DNA of 64,000 nt from Pelomonas margarita (GCF_043555875.1 NZ_JBIGHW010000017.1:12034-76033); one strand, 5' to 3'. Positions 16,931-26,876 are shown, numbered from the stretch's first letter. Numbers and translations: made by a program. Notes: generated by a model not told the origin, from the letters alone.

Positions 16931-19900
16931 CCCACCCCCGCATGCACAGCTCCCCGCGAGACTCCGAACTCCCGGCCGACCTGAGCCCGCTGGCGTGGGT
17001 GCAGGAGGAACTGCGCCGCTCGCTGGAGTCGGTGCACAAGACCTTGCGCCGCCTCGTGCGCGATGGTGGTGACAACCGCGCCTCGGCGCTGGGCAGCGAC
17101 GCCCAGCCCAGCGTACCGCTGCAGCAGGCGGCGGCGCAGCTGCACCAGGTCAGCGGCGTGCTGGCCATGGTGGGCCTGCATGCCGGTGCAGTGCTGCTGC
17201 GTGCGGCCGAGGCCGCCGTGGCCCGGTTCGCCGAACGGCCGCTGGAGGTCGAGACTGCCAGCGTCGAGGTCATCGAGCGCGCCAACTTCGCGCTGCTGTC
17301 CTTCGTTGCGCGGCAGCTGGCCGGCAACAAGACGTCGTCGCTGTCGCTGTATCCCGGCTACCGGGCGCTGCAGCAGCTCAACGGCGCGGAGCGCATCCAC
17401 CCGGCCGACCTGTGGGCCCACGACTGGGCCTGGCGCGCCATCCCGCTGGAGGCGGGCCTGACGCCACGTCCGGCGGACACCGTGCGGGCGTCCTTCGAAG
17501 CGGCGCTGCTGCGCCACATGCGCGAGCCCAGCTCCGCGCATGCCGCCAACCTCTCTGGCCTGTGCGCCGGCTTGGCTGCCGCCTTGCCGGCCGGTCAGGC
17601 GCGCACGCTGTGGCAGCTGGCCGCGGCGGTCTTCGAAGGCCAGGCGCTGCGGCTGTTGGGCAGTGGTGCTTACACCAAGCGGCTGGGCTCCAAGCTGCTG
17701 CATGAGCTGCGTGTGCTGGGCCGGGCCGACGCCTCCGAGCGCCTCGCGCAGGACCTGCTGTTCTTCTGCGCGCAGTGCCGCGTCACCCAGGGCGCCGGCC
17801 CGCGACTGGCGGCTGTGCACGAGGCCTACCGCCTGGGCGAGGCCGACGCCGGCGACTACGAGGACGACAGCCTCGGCCGCATCGACCCGGCCTGGGTGGT
17901 CCAGGCCCGCCGCCGCGTGCTGGCCGCCAAGGAGAGCTGGTCCAGCGCCGCCGAGGGCGACCAGCACCGCCTGACCAGCCTTGATGAGCAGTTCGCCGGC
18001 CTGGCCGAGTCGCTGACCCGCTTGTTCCCCAGCGGCGAGGTGCTGGCGCAGACGCTGCAGCGCGCCGTCGTCGCGACGCTGCGCTCGCGCGCCACGCCGG
18101 CACCGGCGCTTGCCATGGAAGTGGCCACCAGCCTGCTCTACGTCGAGGCTGCGCTGGAAGACGCCGCGTTCGACCAGCCCGAGCAGGCTGAGCGCGTGCG
18201 CCGCCTGGCGCGCCGCGTCGAGGCCGTGGCCCACGGCCAGCCGGCCGAGCCGCTGGAAGACTGGATGGAGGACCTGTACCGCCGCGTGTCCGATCGCCAG
18301 ACGCTGGGCAGCGTGGTGCATGAGCTGCGCGCCAGCCTGTCCGAGGTCGAGCGGCAGTGCGACGAGTACTTCCGCAGCCCCACGCAGCGCGAGCTGCTGA
18401 TTCCCGTGCCCGGCCAGCTGCAGGCCATGCGCGGCGTGCTCAGCGTGCTGGGTCTGGACCAGGCCGCCCACGCCACCGTGCGCATGCGCGACGAGATCGA
18501 CGGGCTGGCCAACACCGAGATCGACTTCGACCGGCCCGGCGCTCGTGACGTGTTCGAGCGCCTGGCCAACAACCTGGGCGCGTTGGGCTTCCTCATCGAC
18601 ATGCTGAGCGTGCAGCCGGCCTTGGCCAAGCGCATGTTCCAGTTCGACGAGACGAGCGGCCGCCTGGACGCCGTGATGGGCCGCCGCGAAGGCGCCGTCG
18701 AGCTGCCCGACTTCGAGGCCAGCGGCTTCCATGTCGACCTGGACCCCGAACCCGACACCGGGCCCGACACCGAGCCGTCCATGGAGGCCACGCAGCCGCT
18801 GCGCATCGACCTGGCGTCGCTGGACCTGCCCGACCTCAGCCTGCCCGACCTCGATCTCTCCCAGCCGGCCCCGGTGCCCACGCCCGTGGCGCCGCCAGCG
18901 GCTGCGATGGCGTCGGAGCCCAGCGTCGCCGACGACCCGGAGATGCGCGAGATCTTCCTGGAAGAGGCCGACGAGGTCATCACCAACGCCCGTGCCGCGC
19001 TCGCCGCGCTGCGCGATGCGCCGGCCGACCATGGCCAGCTGACCGTCATCCGCCGCGCCTTCCACACGCTCAAGGGCAGTGCCCGCATGGTGGGGCTGGG
19101 CGACTTCGGCGAAGGCGCCTGGGCCTGCGAGCAGCTCTACAACGCGCGCCTGGCCGAGGCCTCGCCGCTGGCCGACGCGGCGCTGCTGGGTTTCACGACC
19201 GAGGCGCTGGATTACTTCGCGCACTGGCGCGAGCAGATCGCCGGCCATGCGCCGGGCCACAGCGAGCCCGCGCCGCTGCGCCGCAGTGCCGACGCGCTGC
19301 GCCTGAGCGGCGAGCACCTGCCGCTGGCCGAGCCGGCTGCCGTGGACCTGGCGCTGGAACCCGAACCTGTGGCGCCGGACGTCGCCGTGCCGGCGCTGCC
19401 TGAAGCCGCGCCCATGCCCATGGCAGGGGTGACGGAGGCGGTCGAGATCGCCATGGCGCCGGCCGAGCTGCCGACGCAGCTCGCCCCGGACTTCCTGCTC
19501 GACCTAGAAGCGCCGGCGCCGGCGCCGGCGCCGGCCGTGGCGTTCGCCCACGACGAGCCCACGCTGGATCTCGGCGAGCCGGCGCACGCCGCCACCGAGC
19601 CCATGCCGCTGCCGGTGGCCATGGCCGACGAGGTGACGCTCGCGAACTTCCACCTCGAACTCGCGCTGGACGAACCGCTGGCCGAGGCCGCGCAGGTCCC
19701 GGCTGTCGGCGAACTGCCGGTGCAACCCGAGGAGCAGACGATCGTCCTCCCGGCCCTGGCCGCCGAGGAGGAGCTGCAGGCCGAGGCGCCGGTGCAGCGC
19801 GCGGCGCCCCAGCTCATGCTGGTGGAGCCGGTGGCCGAGGAGGCGCAGGACCAGGATCCGGACGAGGGCTACAAGCTCATCGGCCCGCTGCGCATCAGCA

Positions 19901-22797
19901 TCGCGCTGTTCAACATCTTCCTGAACGAGGCGGACGAGCTGTCCCGCAAGCTGGCCGTCGGGCTGGCCGAATGGGCGGCCGACCCCGGCAGCGTCGTGCC
20001 CCAGAGCTGCGAGGTGCAGGCCCACGCGCTGGCCGGCAACGCCGGCACGGTGGGTTATGAAGCCCTGTCCGGCCTGGCCCGCGAGCTGGAGCATGCGCTG
20101 GGGCGTGCCCAGCGCGCCGTCGCCTACGAGGCCGAGGACGTCGAGCTGTTCGTGCGGGCTGCGGACGACGTGCGCGTGCTGTTGCATCAGTTCGCTGCCG
20201 GCTTCCTGAAGCCCAACGACCCGGATGTCGTTGCGCGCCTGCATGCCTACCAGCCGCAGGAGGAGCCGCTGACGGTGGCCGCGCCGCTGGACGAGGCCGA
20301 GCCGATCGACGACATCGAACTGACCGTGGTGGCGCCGCTGCTGGACGTCGAGCCGGCTGTCGCGCCCGAACCTGAGCTTGAGTCTGAGTCTGAGGCGCCG
20401 GCCGTCGTGGCGGTCGAGCCCGAACCCGAGCCGGGTCTGCCGGACGCCATCGAGCCCGAGCTCTTCCCCATCTTTGCCGAGGAAGGCCGCGACCTGCTGC
20501 GCGACCTGCATGCGGCGCTGCGCGACTGGCTGGCCGATCCGGCCGACCTGGGGCGTTCCGACGCCAGCATGCGTGCGCTGCACACCTTCAAGGGTGGTGC
20601 CCGCCTGGCCGGCGCAATGCGCCTGGGCGAACAGGCGCACCGCCTGGAGTCCGGCATCGAGGCCTTGCTGCATGCCGGCGCGGCCGATGCCGCTCAGGTG
20701 CAGGCCCTGCAGCTGGACGCCGACGCGCTGGAGCAGGCCTTCGAGGCGCTGGGCCTGAGCCTGGCCGCTGCGCAGGCCCAGCCCGAGCCCGAACCGGTCG
20801 TCGAGCCCCGCCCCGAGCCGCTGGCGCGTTTCGCGCAGCCGGCGCCGGTGGTGGAGGAGGTGTCGGCCGAATCGGCGCGCGAGATCGACTGGAGCCGCTT
20901 CGCCGACGAGGCGGAGGTGGCGCAGTCCGCCGACAACCTGGCCATCGGCCAGGCGCTGGTGCGCGTGCGCGGCAGCCTGCTGGAGCGCATGGCCACGCAG
21001 GCCGGCGAGGTCAGCATCCGCCGCGCCCGCCTGGAGTCCGAACTCGCCCAGATGAAGGGCGCGCTGCTGGACCTGGACGACAACCTGGAGCGCCTGCGCG
21101 CCCAGCTGCGTGAGCTGGAACTGCAGGCCGAGGCCCAGATGCACACCCAGCAGGAGCTGGCGCAGCAGGGCGGCCGCGAGTTCGACCCGCTGGAGTTCGA
21201 CCGCTACACCCGCTTCCAGGAACTGACCCGCATGCTGGCCGAATCGGTCGGCGACGTGGCCACGCTGCAGCGCACGCTCAGCCGCAACGTGCAGACCGGT
21301 GAAGACGAGCTGGCCGCACAGTCGCGACTGACGCGCGAACTGCAGGACGACCTGCTGCGCACCCGCCTGGTGGACTTCGACAGCATCGGCGAGCGCATGC
21401 ACCGCGTGGTGCGCCAGGCCGCGCGCGATGCCGGCAAGCAGGTGAAGCTGGAGATTGCCGGCGGTCAGACGGAGCTGGACCGCTCGGTGCTGGAACGCAC
21501 GGCCGGTGCCTTCGAGCACCTGTTGCGCAACAGCGTGGCCCACGGCGTGGAAACGCCGGCGGTGCGCACGGCCCAGGGCAAGGACGCCACGGGCACGCTG
21601 CGCATCGAGGTCGGCCAGCAGGGCAATGAAGTGCTGCTGAACTTCAGCGACGACGGCGCCGGCCTGGATCTGGCCCGCATCCGCGAACGCGGCCTGCAAC
21701 TGGGCCTGATCGCGCCGGGCGCCGAGCCCGACGAGGCCCAGCTGCGCCGGCTGATCTTCGCGCCCGGCTTCTCCACGGCCAGCCAGATCACCGAGCTCAG
21801 CGGGCGCGGCATCGGCATGGACGTGGTGCGGGCCGAGGTGGGCACGCTGGGCGGCAGCATCGAGACGCAGTCGGCCACCGGCAAGGGCACCAGCTTCCTG
21901 CTGCGCCTGCCACTGACGACGGCGCTCACGCAGATCGTGCTGCTCAAGAGCGGCGACCAGACCGTGGCCGTGCCGGCGGCCCTGATGGCCTCGGTGCAGC
22001 GTGTGCCGGTGGAGGCCGTCGAGGCGGCCTACGCGACGGGCCAGCTGCAGTTGGCCGGGGTCGAGATGCCGTTCTACTGGCTGGGTGGCCTGCTGGGCCA
22101 TGCCGGCCGCGGGCACACGCATGGCCGGCACGCGCCGGTGGTGCTGGTGCGCACGGCGCACGCCTCGCTGGCCCTGCACGTGGACGAGGTGGTGGGCAAC
22201 CAGGAAGTGGTGGTCAAGAACCTCGGCGCGCAGCTGAACCGCGTGCCGGGTCTGGCTGGCATCAGCCTGCTGGCGTCCGGCGATGTGGCGCTGATCTACA
22301 ACGTCGTCGCGCTGGCCGACTGGTATGGCGCTGCGGCCCAGGCGCGTCTGGCCGAGGCGCAGGCCCAGGTCGGCGCACCCATGCCGGCAGCGCCGGCCGC
22401 CGAGGAAGGCAGCCGGGCGCCGCTTGTGATGGTGGTGGACGACTCGCTGACCGTGCGCCGCGTGACCCAGCGTCTGCTGGAGCGCGTGGGCCTGCGCGTG
22501 CTGCTGGCCAAGGACGGCCTGGATGCGATGGAGAAGCTGGCTGGCGACGAGCTGCCGTCGGTGGTGCTGTCGGACATCGAGATGCCGCGCATGGACGGTT
22601 TCGACCTGGTGCGCAACATGCACGCCGACTCGCGGCTGGCCCGCCTGCCGGTCATCATGATCACGTCGCGCATCGCGCAGAAGCACCGCGACTACGCGGC
22701 ACAGCTGGGTGTGGATCACTACCTCGGCAAGCCCTATGACGAGGAGCAGCTGCTGGGGCTGATCCGCCAGTACACGCAAGCCGCGGCGACCGCCTGA
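16927..22797 (+). CDS. chpA: Chemotaxis hybrid histidine kinase ChpA/PilL
   Basis: 1956 residues from a TTG overlapping the pilJ stop; an ATG at 16942 is the alternative start. Several Hpt modules are visible: HTLKGSARMVGLG (His about 713), HALAGNAGTVGY (about 1033, degenerate) and HTFKGGARLAG (about 1219). Degenerate N-terminal ones are LHQVSGVLAMVG and QLQAMRGVLSVLG. A coiled dimerisation segment is followed by the HATPase (HLLRNSVAHGVE, about 1530; DDGAGLDL; GRGIGMDVV), a CheW-like domain and a C-terminal receiver (Asp about 1883 in VVLSDIEMPRMDG). Acidic Pro/Glu linkers join the Hpt modules. It phosphorylates PilG and PilH. Confidence 0.95.
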   Translation: MTHPRMHSSPRDSELPADLSPLAWVQEELRRSLESVHKTLRRLVRDGGDNRASALGSDAQPSVPLQQAAAQLHQVSGVLAMVGLHAGAVLLRAAEAAVARFAERPLEVETASVEVIERANFALLSFVARQLAGNKTSSLSLYPGYRALQQLNGAERIHPADLWAHDWAWRAIPLEAGLTPRPADTVRASFEAALLRHMREPSSAHAANLSGLCAGLAAALPAGQARTLWQLAAAVFEGQALRLLGSGAYTKRLGSKLLHELRVLGRADASERLAQDLLFFCAQCRVTQGAGPRLAAVHEAYRLGEADAGDYEDDSLGRIDPAWVVQARRRVLAAKESWSSAAEGDQHRLTSLDEQFAGLAESLTRLFPSGEVLAQTLQRAVVATLRSRATPAPALAMEVATSLLYVEAALEDAAFDQPEQAERVRRLARRVEAVAHGQPAEPLEDWMEDLYRRVSDRQTLGSVVHELRASLSEVERQCDEYFRSPTQRELLIPVPGQLQAMRGVLSVLGLDQAAHATVRMRDEIDGLANTEIDFDRPGARDVFERLANNLGALGFLIDMLSVQPALAKRMFQFDETSGRLDAVMGRREGAVELPDFEASGFHVDLDPEPDTGPDTEPSMEATQPLRIDLASLDLPDLSLPDLDLSQPAPVPTPVAPPAAAMASEPSVADDPEMREIFLEEADEVITNARAALAALRDAPADHGQLTVIRRAFHTLKGSARMVGLGDFGEGAWACEQLYNARLAEASPLADAALLGFTTEALDYFAHWREQIAGHAPGHSEPAPLRRSADALRLSGEHLPLAEPAAVDLALEPEPVAPDVAVPALPEAAPMPMAGVTEAVEIAMAPAELPTQLAPDFLLDLEAPAPAPAPAVAFAHDEPTLDLGEPAHAATEPMPLPVAMADEVTLANFHLELALDEPLAEAAQVPAVGELPVQPEEQTIVLPALAAEEELQAEAPVQRAAPQLMLVEPVAEEAQDQDPDEGYKLIGPLRISIALFNIFLNEADELSRKLAVGLAEWAADPGSVVPQSCEVQAHALAGNAGTVGYEALSGLARELEHALGRAQRAVAYEAEDVELFVRAADDVRVLLHQFAAGFLKPNDPDVVARLHAYQPQEEPLTVAAPLDEAEPIDDIELTVVAPLLDVEPAVAPEPELESESEAPAVVAVEPEPEPGLPDAIEPELFPIFAEEGRDLLRDLHAALRDWLADPADLGRSDASMRALHTFKGGARLAGAMRLGEQAHRLESGIEALLHAGAADAAQVQALQLDADALEQAFEALGLSLAAAQAQPEPEPVVEPRPEPLARFAQPAPVVEEVSAESAREIDWSRFADEAEVAQSADNLAIGQALVRVRGSLLERMATQAGEVSIRRARLESELAQMKGALLDLDDNLERLRAQLRELELQAEAQMHTQQELAQQGGREFDPLEFDRYTRFQELTRMLAESVGDVATLQRTLSRNVQTGEDELAAQSRLTRELQDDLLRTRLVDFDSIGERMHRVVRQAARDAGKQVKLEIAGGQTELDRSVLERTAGAFEHLLRNSVAHGVETPAVRTAQGKDATGTLRIEVGQQGNEVLLNFSDDGAGLDLARIRERGLQLGLIAPGAEPDEAQLRRLIFAPGFSTASQITELSGRGIGMDVVRAEVGTLGGSIETQSATGKGTSFLLRLPLTTALTQIVLLKSGDQTVAVPAALMASVQRVPVEAVEAAYATGQLQLAGVEMPFYWLGGLLGHAGRGHTHGRHAPVVLVRTAHASLALHVDEVVGNQEVVVKNLGAQLNRVPGLAGISLLASGDVALIYNVVALADWYGAAAQARLAEAQAQVGAPMPAAPAAEEGSRAPLVMVVDDSLTVRRVTQRLLERVGLRVLLAKDGLDAMEKLAGDELPSVVLSDIEMPRMDGFDLVRNMHADSRLARLPVIMITSRIAQKHRDYAAQLGVDHYLGKPYDEEQLLGLIRQYTQAAATA

Positions 22798-22801
22798 AGC
22801 C

Positions 22802-23842
22802 ATGACCCAGGTTGTCGACCATCTTGCCGAACTGACCGGCTTCCGTGACCGTGACGTCATGGACGTCACGCTGGTCATGGCCTTGCGCGATCTGCTGGAG
22901 CCCGAGTCGGTCGCCATCTACCGCACGGTGGGCGAGCCCGGCCAGGAGCGCTGGCTGACCCGCGCCCACCTGCGGGCGGGCGATGCCGTGGCCTCGGCCG
23001 ATCCGCTGTGGGCCAAGCCCGAGGCGCTGCCGCTGGTGGCCACGCACCCGCTGCGACTGGAGGCGATGCGCACGCGCAGCGTCACGCAGGTGGTGGAGGG
23101 CGGGCAGTGGCTGTACCTCTTCCCCATCGCCACCGAGCGGGATGTGGTGGGCGTCATCGAGATCCTGTCCACGCGCCGCCTGGGCACGGGCGCGCAGCGC
23201 ATGGTCAGCAGCGTGCTGCGGATCTATCACAACTTCCAGGGGCTGCTGGACTACTCCGAGCGCGACACGCTGACCGGCCTGCTGAACCGCAAGACCTTCG
23301 ACGAGAGTTTCCTGAAGGTGTTGACCGAGATCCCGGCCCGGCCGTCGGCCGAGCACGAGGCCGAGGACCGCCGCCACGACCCGGCGACGCCGCACTATGT
23401 GCTGGGCGTCATCGACATCGACCACTTCAAGTCCGTCAACGACCGCTTCGGCCACCTCATCGGCGATGAGGTGCTGCTGCTGCTGTCGCGGCTGATGCGG
23501 GGCTCGTTCCGCTTCCATGACCTGCTGTACCGCTTCGGCGGCGAGGAGTTCGTCGTGCTGATGCGCTGCGACGAGGAGGTTCACGCGGGCGAGGCCTTCG
23601 AGCGGCTGCGGGTCAACACCGAGCGCTATGCGTTCCCGCAGGTCGGGCGCATCACGGTCAGCGTCGGCTTCACGGAAGTGCGGGCGGGCGATGCGCCGGC
23701 CGCCGCCTTCGAGCGGGCCGACAAGGCGGTCTACCACGCCAAGGGCCACGGCCGTAACCAGGTCCACAACTACGCGGCGCTGGTGGCCAGTGGCCTGATC
23801 GTCGAAGCCACGCAGCAGGGCAGCGACGTCGAGTTTTTCTGA
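22802..23842 (+). CDS. Diguanylate cyclase with N-terminal GAF-like sensor
   Basis: 346 residues. The N-terminal half is a GAF-like domain (LMVLD-free; LEPESVAIYRTVGEPG, FPIATERDVVGVIEIL). The GGDEF domain begins at DTLTGLLNRKTFDESF, with IDIDHFKSVNDRFGH and the active site FGGEEFVVL. An inhibitory I-site RFHD stands five residues before GGEEF, so product feedback is expected. It makes cyclic di-GMP. It starts 4 bases after chpA, so it is probably co-transcribed with the Pil-Chp system and could link pilus signalling to cyclic di-GMP. Confidence 0.92.
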   Translation: MTQVVDHLAELTGFRDRDVMDVTLVMALRDLLEPESVAIYRTVGEPGQERWLTRAHLRAGDAVASADPLWAKPEALPLVATHPLRLEAMRTRSVTQVVEGGQWLYLFPIATERDVVGVIEILSTRRLGTGAQRMVSSVLRIYHNFQGLLDYSERDTLTGLLNRKTFDESFLKVLTEIPARPSAEHEAEDRRHDPATPHYVLGVIDIDHFKSVNDRFGHLIGDEVLLLLSRLMRGSFRFHDLLYRFGGEEFVVLMRCDEEVHAGEAFERLRVNTERYAFPQVGRITVSVGFTEVRAGDAPAAAFERADKAVYHAKGHGRNQVHNYAALVASGLIVEATQQGSDVEFF

Positions 23843-23881
23843 GCCCAACCGCCGCACGCGGCAACGCGGCGGCGATGGGTG

Positions 23882-25315
23882 TCAGATCTTGCGGCTCTTC
23901 ACCACGCTGTAGCGGGCCAGCGTTCGCTCGCGCGCAGCGGCGTGGTCCACCACGGGGCGCGGGTAGTCCACACGCTGCATGGCCAGCGGCGCGCGCTCCC
24001 ACGGCGCGTGGATGGCCTTGTTGTCCAGGCCGGCCAGCTCCGGGCAGTAGCGGCGGATGAAGCGGCCCTCGGCATCGAACTTCTCGCTCTGGGCGATCGG
24101 GTTGAAGATGCGGAAGTAGGGCTGGGCGTCGCAGCCGCTGCTGCTGGCCCATTGCCAGCCGCCGTTGTTGGCGGCGAGGTCGAAGTCCAGCAACTGCTGC
24201 GCAAACCAGGCCTCGCCCCGCCGCCAGTCCAGCCCCAGGTCCTTGGTCAGGAAGCTGGCCGTCACCATGCGCAGCCGGTTGTGCATGTAGCCGGTCTGGT
24301 GGAGCTGGCGCATCGCGGCGTCCACGAGGGGGTAGCCGGTGCGGCCCTCGCACCAGGCCTGCAAGAGCGCGTCGGCGTCGGGGCCCGTGTCCCACGTGAT
24401 CGCGTCGTATTCGGGGCGGAAGGCTGCCCGCATCGCATGGGGGTGGTGGTACATGACCTGGTGATAGAAGTCCCGCCAGATCAGCTCTGACAGCCAGACC
24501 TCGGCGCCCCGGTCACCGCCCTGCATGCGCTGGTGGGCGATGCGCGCCAGGCGCCGGATCGACACCGTGCCGAAGCGCAGGTGCACGCTGAGGTAGCTGG
24601 GGCCCTTGACGGCGGGGAAGTCGCGCCGGTCGCCGTAGTCGGTGATGCGATCCAGGAAGTCGTCCAGCAGCGCCTCGGCGCCACGGCTGCCTTCGCCGAC
24701 ATGGGCGATCAGCCCGGCGGGCTGGAAGCCGATGTCCGCGAGCGCCGGCACGCCGGTGGCCAGCGGTGTTGTCGCCAGCGCGTGCGCGTGCCGCTCGACC
24801 GGGTAGCTGCGCAGGTAGAACTCGTCCACCTTGCGCAGCCAGGCGTTCTTGTAGGGCGTGAACACGCCGTAGGGGCCGCCCGTGGCCGTCAGCACCTCGC
24901 GGCGCTCGAAGATGACGTGGTCCTTGAAGGTGTGAAAGGCCGTGCCGCCGGCCTGCAGCAGTTCGGCGACCTGAGCATCGCGCAGCAGCGCCTGGGGCTC
25001 GTCGTCGTGGTTGGTGAACACGGCCTGCACGCCCAGGGCCGCCGCCAGCTGCGGGATCTCCTGCGCCGCCCCGCCGTGGCGCACGATGAGCGCGCCGCCC
25101 AGCCGGCGCAGGTCCTCGTCCAGCACGCGCAGCGCGCCGAGGATGAACTCCACGCGTCGGTCGGCGCGGGGCAGGGCGTCGAGGATGTCCCGGTCCAGCA
25201 CGAAGACCCCGTACACCCGGCGGGACTGCGTCAGGGCGCGGTACAGCGCGGCGTTGTCGTCGACGCGCAGGTCGCGCCGGAACCAGACCAGGGCGCTTTC
25301 AAGAGGGGAATGCAT
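23882..25315 (-). CDS. phrB: Deoxyribodipyrimidine photolyase
   Basis: 477 residues, full length for a class I CPD photolyase. The N-terminal antenna-binding Rossmann domain begins ALVWFRRDLRVDDNAALYRAL. The C-terminal FAD-binding domain shows ELIWRDFYHQVMYHHP, GRTGYPLVDAAMRQL, TGYMHNRLRMVTASFL, DLAANNGGWQWASSSG and YFRIFNP. It splits cyclobutane pyrimidine dimers with blue light. It is convergent with the diguanylate cyclase and divergent from yqgE, with no co-transcribed partner. Confidence 0.96.
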   Translation of the reverse strand: MHSPLESALVWFRRDLRVDDNAALYRALTQSRRVYGVFVLDRDILDALPRADRRVEFILGALRVLDEDLRRLGGALIVRHGGAAQEIPQLAAALGVQAVFTNHDDEPQALLRDAQVAELLQAGGTAFHTFKDHVIFERREVLTATGGPYGVFTPYKNAWLRKVDEFYLRSYPVERHAHALATTPLATGVPALADIGFQPAGLIAHVGEGSRGAEALLDDFLDRITDYGDRRDFPAVKGPSYLSVHLRFGTVSIRRLARIAHQRMQGGDRGAEVWLSELIWRDFYHQVMYHHPHAMRAAFRPEYDAITWDTGPDADALLQAWCEGRTGYPLVDAAMRQLHQTGYMHNRLRMVTASFLTKDLGLDWRRGEAWFAQQLLDFDLAANNGGWQWASSSGCDAQPYFRIFNPIAQSEKFDAEGRFIRRYCPELAGLDNKAIHAPWERAPLAMQRVDYPRPVVDHAAARERTLARYSVVKSRKI

Positions 25316-25329
25316 ACCCGCAGAATAAA

Positions 25330-25917
25330 ATGACTCCCATGCCTGCCGACCGGATCGTCCTGACCAACCAGTTCCTCATCGCCATGCCCGGCATGGCCGA
25401 CGAGGCTTTTGCGGGCACGGTGATCTACCTGTGCGAGCACAACGACAACGGCGCGCTCGGCCTGGTGGTCAACAAGCCCACCGAGCTGACGCTGGGCACG
25501 CTGTTCGAAAAGGTGGAGCTCAGCCCGCCCGCCGACCCGCTGGCCGAGACGCCGGTCTACTACGGCGGCCCGGTGCAGACGGACCGTGGCTTCGTGCTGC
25601 ACGAGCCGCTGGACGAGCAGGGCGGCCACTACAACGCCACGCTGGCCGTGCCCGGCGGCCTGGAGATGACCACCAGCCGCGACGTGCTGGAGGCGCTGTC
25701 CAATGGCGCAGGCCCCAAGAAGCTGCTCGTCACGCTGGGCTACAGCGGCTGGGCCGCCGGCCAGCTGGAGGAAGAGATCGGCCGCAACGGCTGGCTCACG
25801 GTGGACGCCGCGCCGGAGGTCATCTTCGACACGCCGGTGGAGCAGCGCTATGAGCGCGCGCTGGCGCTGCTGGGCGTGGACCCGCGCATGCTCAGCGCGG
25901 ACGCGGGCCACGCCTGA
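25330..25917 (+). CDS. YqgE/AlgH family protein
   Basis: 195 residues, complete UPF0301. Conserved segments are LTNQFLIAMPGMADEAFAGTVIYLCEHNDNGALGLVVNKP (in parts), PVYYGGPVQTDRGFVLH and GYSGWAAGQLEEEI. The role is unresolved; AlgH affects alginate in Pseudomonas. It heads the ruvX-pyrR-pyrB-pyrC' run. The ATG at 25330 or one at 25339 could be used; TAAAAT just before may be a -10 box. Its stop overlaps the ruvX start by one base. Confidence 0.9.
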   Translation: MTPMPADRIVLTNQFLIAMPGMADEAFAGTVIYLCEHNDNGALGLVVNKPTELTLGTLFEKVELSPPADPLAETPVYYGGPVQTDRGFVLHEPLDEQGGHYNATLAVPGGLEMTTSRDVLEALSNGAGPKKLLVTLGYSGWAAGQLEEEIGRNGWLTVDAAPEVIFDTPVEQRYERALALLGVDPRMLSADAGHA

Positions 25918-26315
25918 TGAAGCGCGACGCTGCCGCGGCGACGCTTCAGTCCTTTCTGGCTTTTGATTTCGGCACCCGCCGCATCGGCGTGGCCAGTGGC
26001 ACGCGCCTGCTCGGCGCGGCCGAACCGCGTGGCACGCTCAAGAGCGGCGACTTCGACGCCATTGCCGCCCTCATCAAGACCTGGCAGCCCGATGCCCTCG
26101 TCATCGGCGTGCCGCGCCATCCCGACGGAGCGCCGCACGAGATGACGACCAAGGCGCAGAACTTCGGCCGCCGCCTCTCGGGGCGCTACCACCTGCCGGT
26201 CTTCGAGGTGGACGAGCGCTACACCAGCGTCGAAGCTGAAGCCGAAGGCGCACACGATGTGGACGCCGCCGCCGCCGCCCTGATCCTCGAACAATTTTTC
26301 AGAGAACATCCATGA
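25917..26315 (+). CDS. ruvX: RuvX/YqgF family Holliday-junction resolvase-like nuclease
   Basis: 132 residues, RNase H fold: FLAFDFGTRRIGVASGTRLL at the N-terminus (first catalytic Asp), ALVIGVPRHPDGAPHEMT in the middle, FEVDERYTSVEAEAE (catalytic Glu region) and a final HDVDAAAAALILEQFF (last Asp). The family is linked to 16S rRNA 5' maturation and to Holliday-junction cleavage. It is translationally coupled to yqgE (TGATG) and to pyrR (4-base overlap). Confidence 0.93.
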   Translation: MKRDAAAATLQSFLAFDFGTRRIGVASGTRLLGAAEPRGTLKSGDFDAIAALIKTWQPDALVIGVPRHPDGAPHEMTTKAQNFGRRLSGRYHLPVFEVDERYTSVEAEAEGAHDVDAAAAALILEQFFREHP

Positions 26316-26797
26316 GCGACCTCAAGCTGGATGCCGAGGCCCTGTACCTCGAGCTCAAGAAGGGTGTGCAGCGACTGCTGACCGCCGACACCGCCCTGGT
26401 GGGCATCTGGAGCGGTGGCGCCTGGCTGGCCGAACGGCTGGCGGCCGACCTCGGCGTGGCGGCCGGCACCATCTCCAGCGCCATGCACCGCGACGACTTC
26501 GGCTCGCGCGGCCTGGCCAAGGCCGACCACACCAAGCTGCCCTTCGAGGTCAACGGCCGGCACATCGTGCTCATCGACGACGTGCTCTACACCGGTCGCA
26601 CGACGCGTGCCGTCATCAACGAGCTGTTCGACTTCGGCCGCCCGGCGAATGTGCAGCTCGTGGTGCTGGTGGACCGTGGTGGCCGCGAGCTGCCCATCGA
26701 GCCGGCGTTCTCGGCCGCGCGCGTGACGCTTGACCGGGCGCAACAACTGCGCCTGGCCCGCGGCGAAGATGGCCGCTTCAGCTTCGAGGTGAAGTGA
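26312..26797 (+). CDS. pyrR: PyrR-type bifunctional regulator/uracil phosphoribosyltransferase
   Basis: 161 residues, type I phosphoribosyltransferase. The PRPP loop is VLIDDVLYTGRTTRAVI, followed by DFGRPANVQLVVLVDRGGRELPI. In Bacillus PyrR binds pyr mRNA leaders and controls attenuation; proteobacterial homologues may retain only part of that. It lies directly upstream of pyrB, a typical Burkholderiales arrangement. A hairpin repeat, not a clear PyrR attenuator, fills the pyrR-pyrB gap. Confidence 0.92.
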   Translation: MSDLKLDAEALYLELKKGVQRLLTADTALVGIWSGGAWLAERLAADLGVAAGTISSAMHRDDFGSRGLAKADHTKLPFEVNGRHIVLIDDVLYTGRTTRAVINELFDFGRPANVQLVVLVDRGGRELPIEPAFSAARVTLDRAQQLRLARGEDGRFSFEVK

Positions 26798-26799
26798 TG

Positions 26800-26869
26800 G
26801 CCCCCACGTTCACTTCGTTCACTGCCCCCCAAGGGGGCGTCGGCCTCCCTTGGGGCGGCCCTGCGGGAG
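26800..26869. repeat. GC-rich hairpin repeat between pyrR and pyrB
   Basis: The first 40 bases differ from the pilH-pilI copy (13885) by a single base. It has a CCCCC-CAA-GGGGG hairpin and a GGGGCGGCCC tail, and ends 7 bases before the pyrB ATG. A regulatory effect on pyrB is possible but not shown. Confidence 0.8.
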
Positions 26870-26876
26870 TCCGGTG

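Noticed and set aside
19504..22917. Very long minus-strand open frame opposite chpA
   Set aside because: His/Gln/Arg-rich antisense shadow of a kinase gene with intact motifs; no ribosome site or conserved domain.
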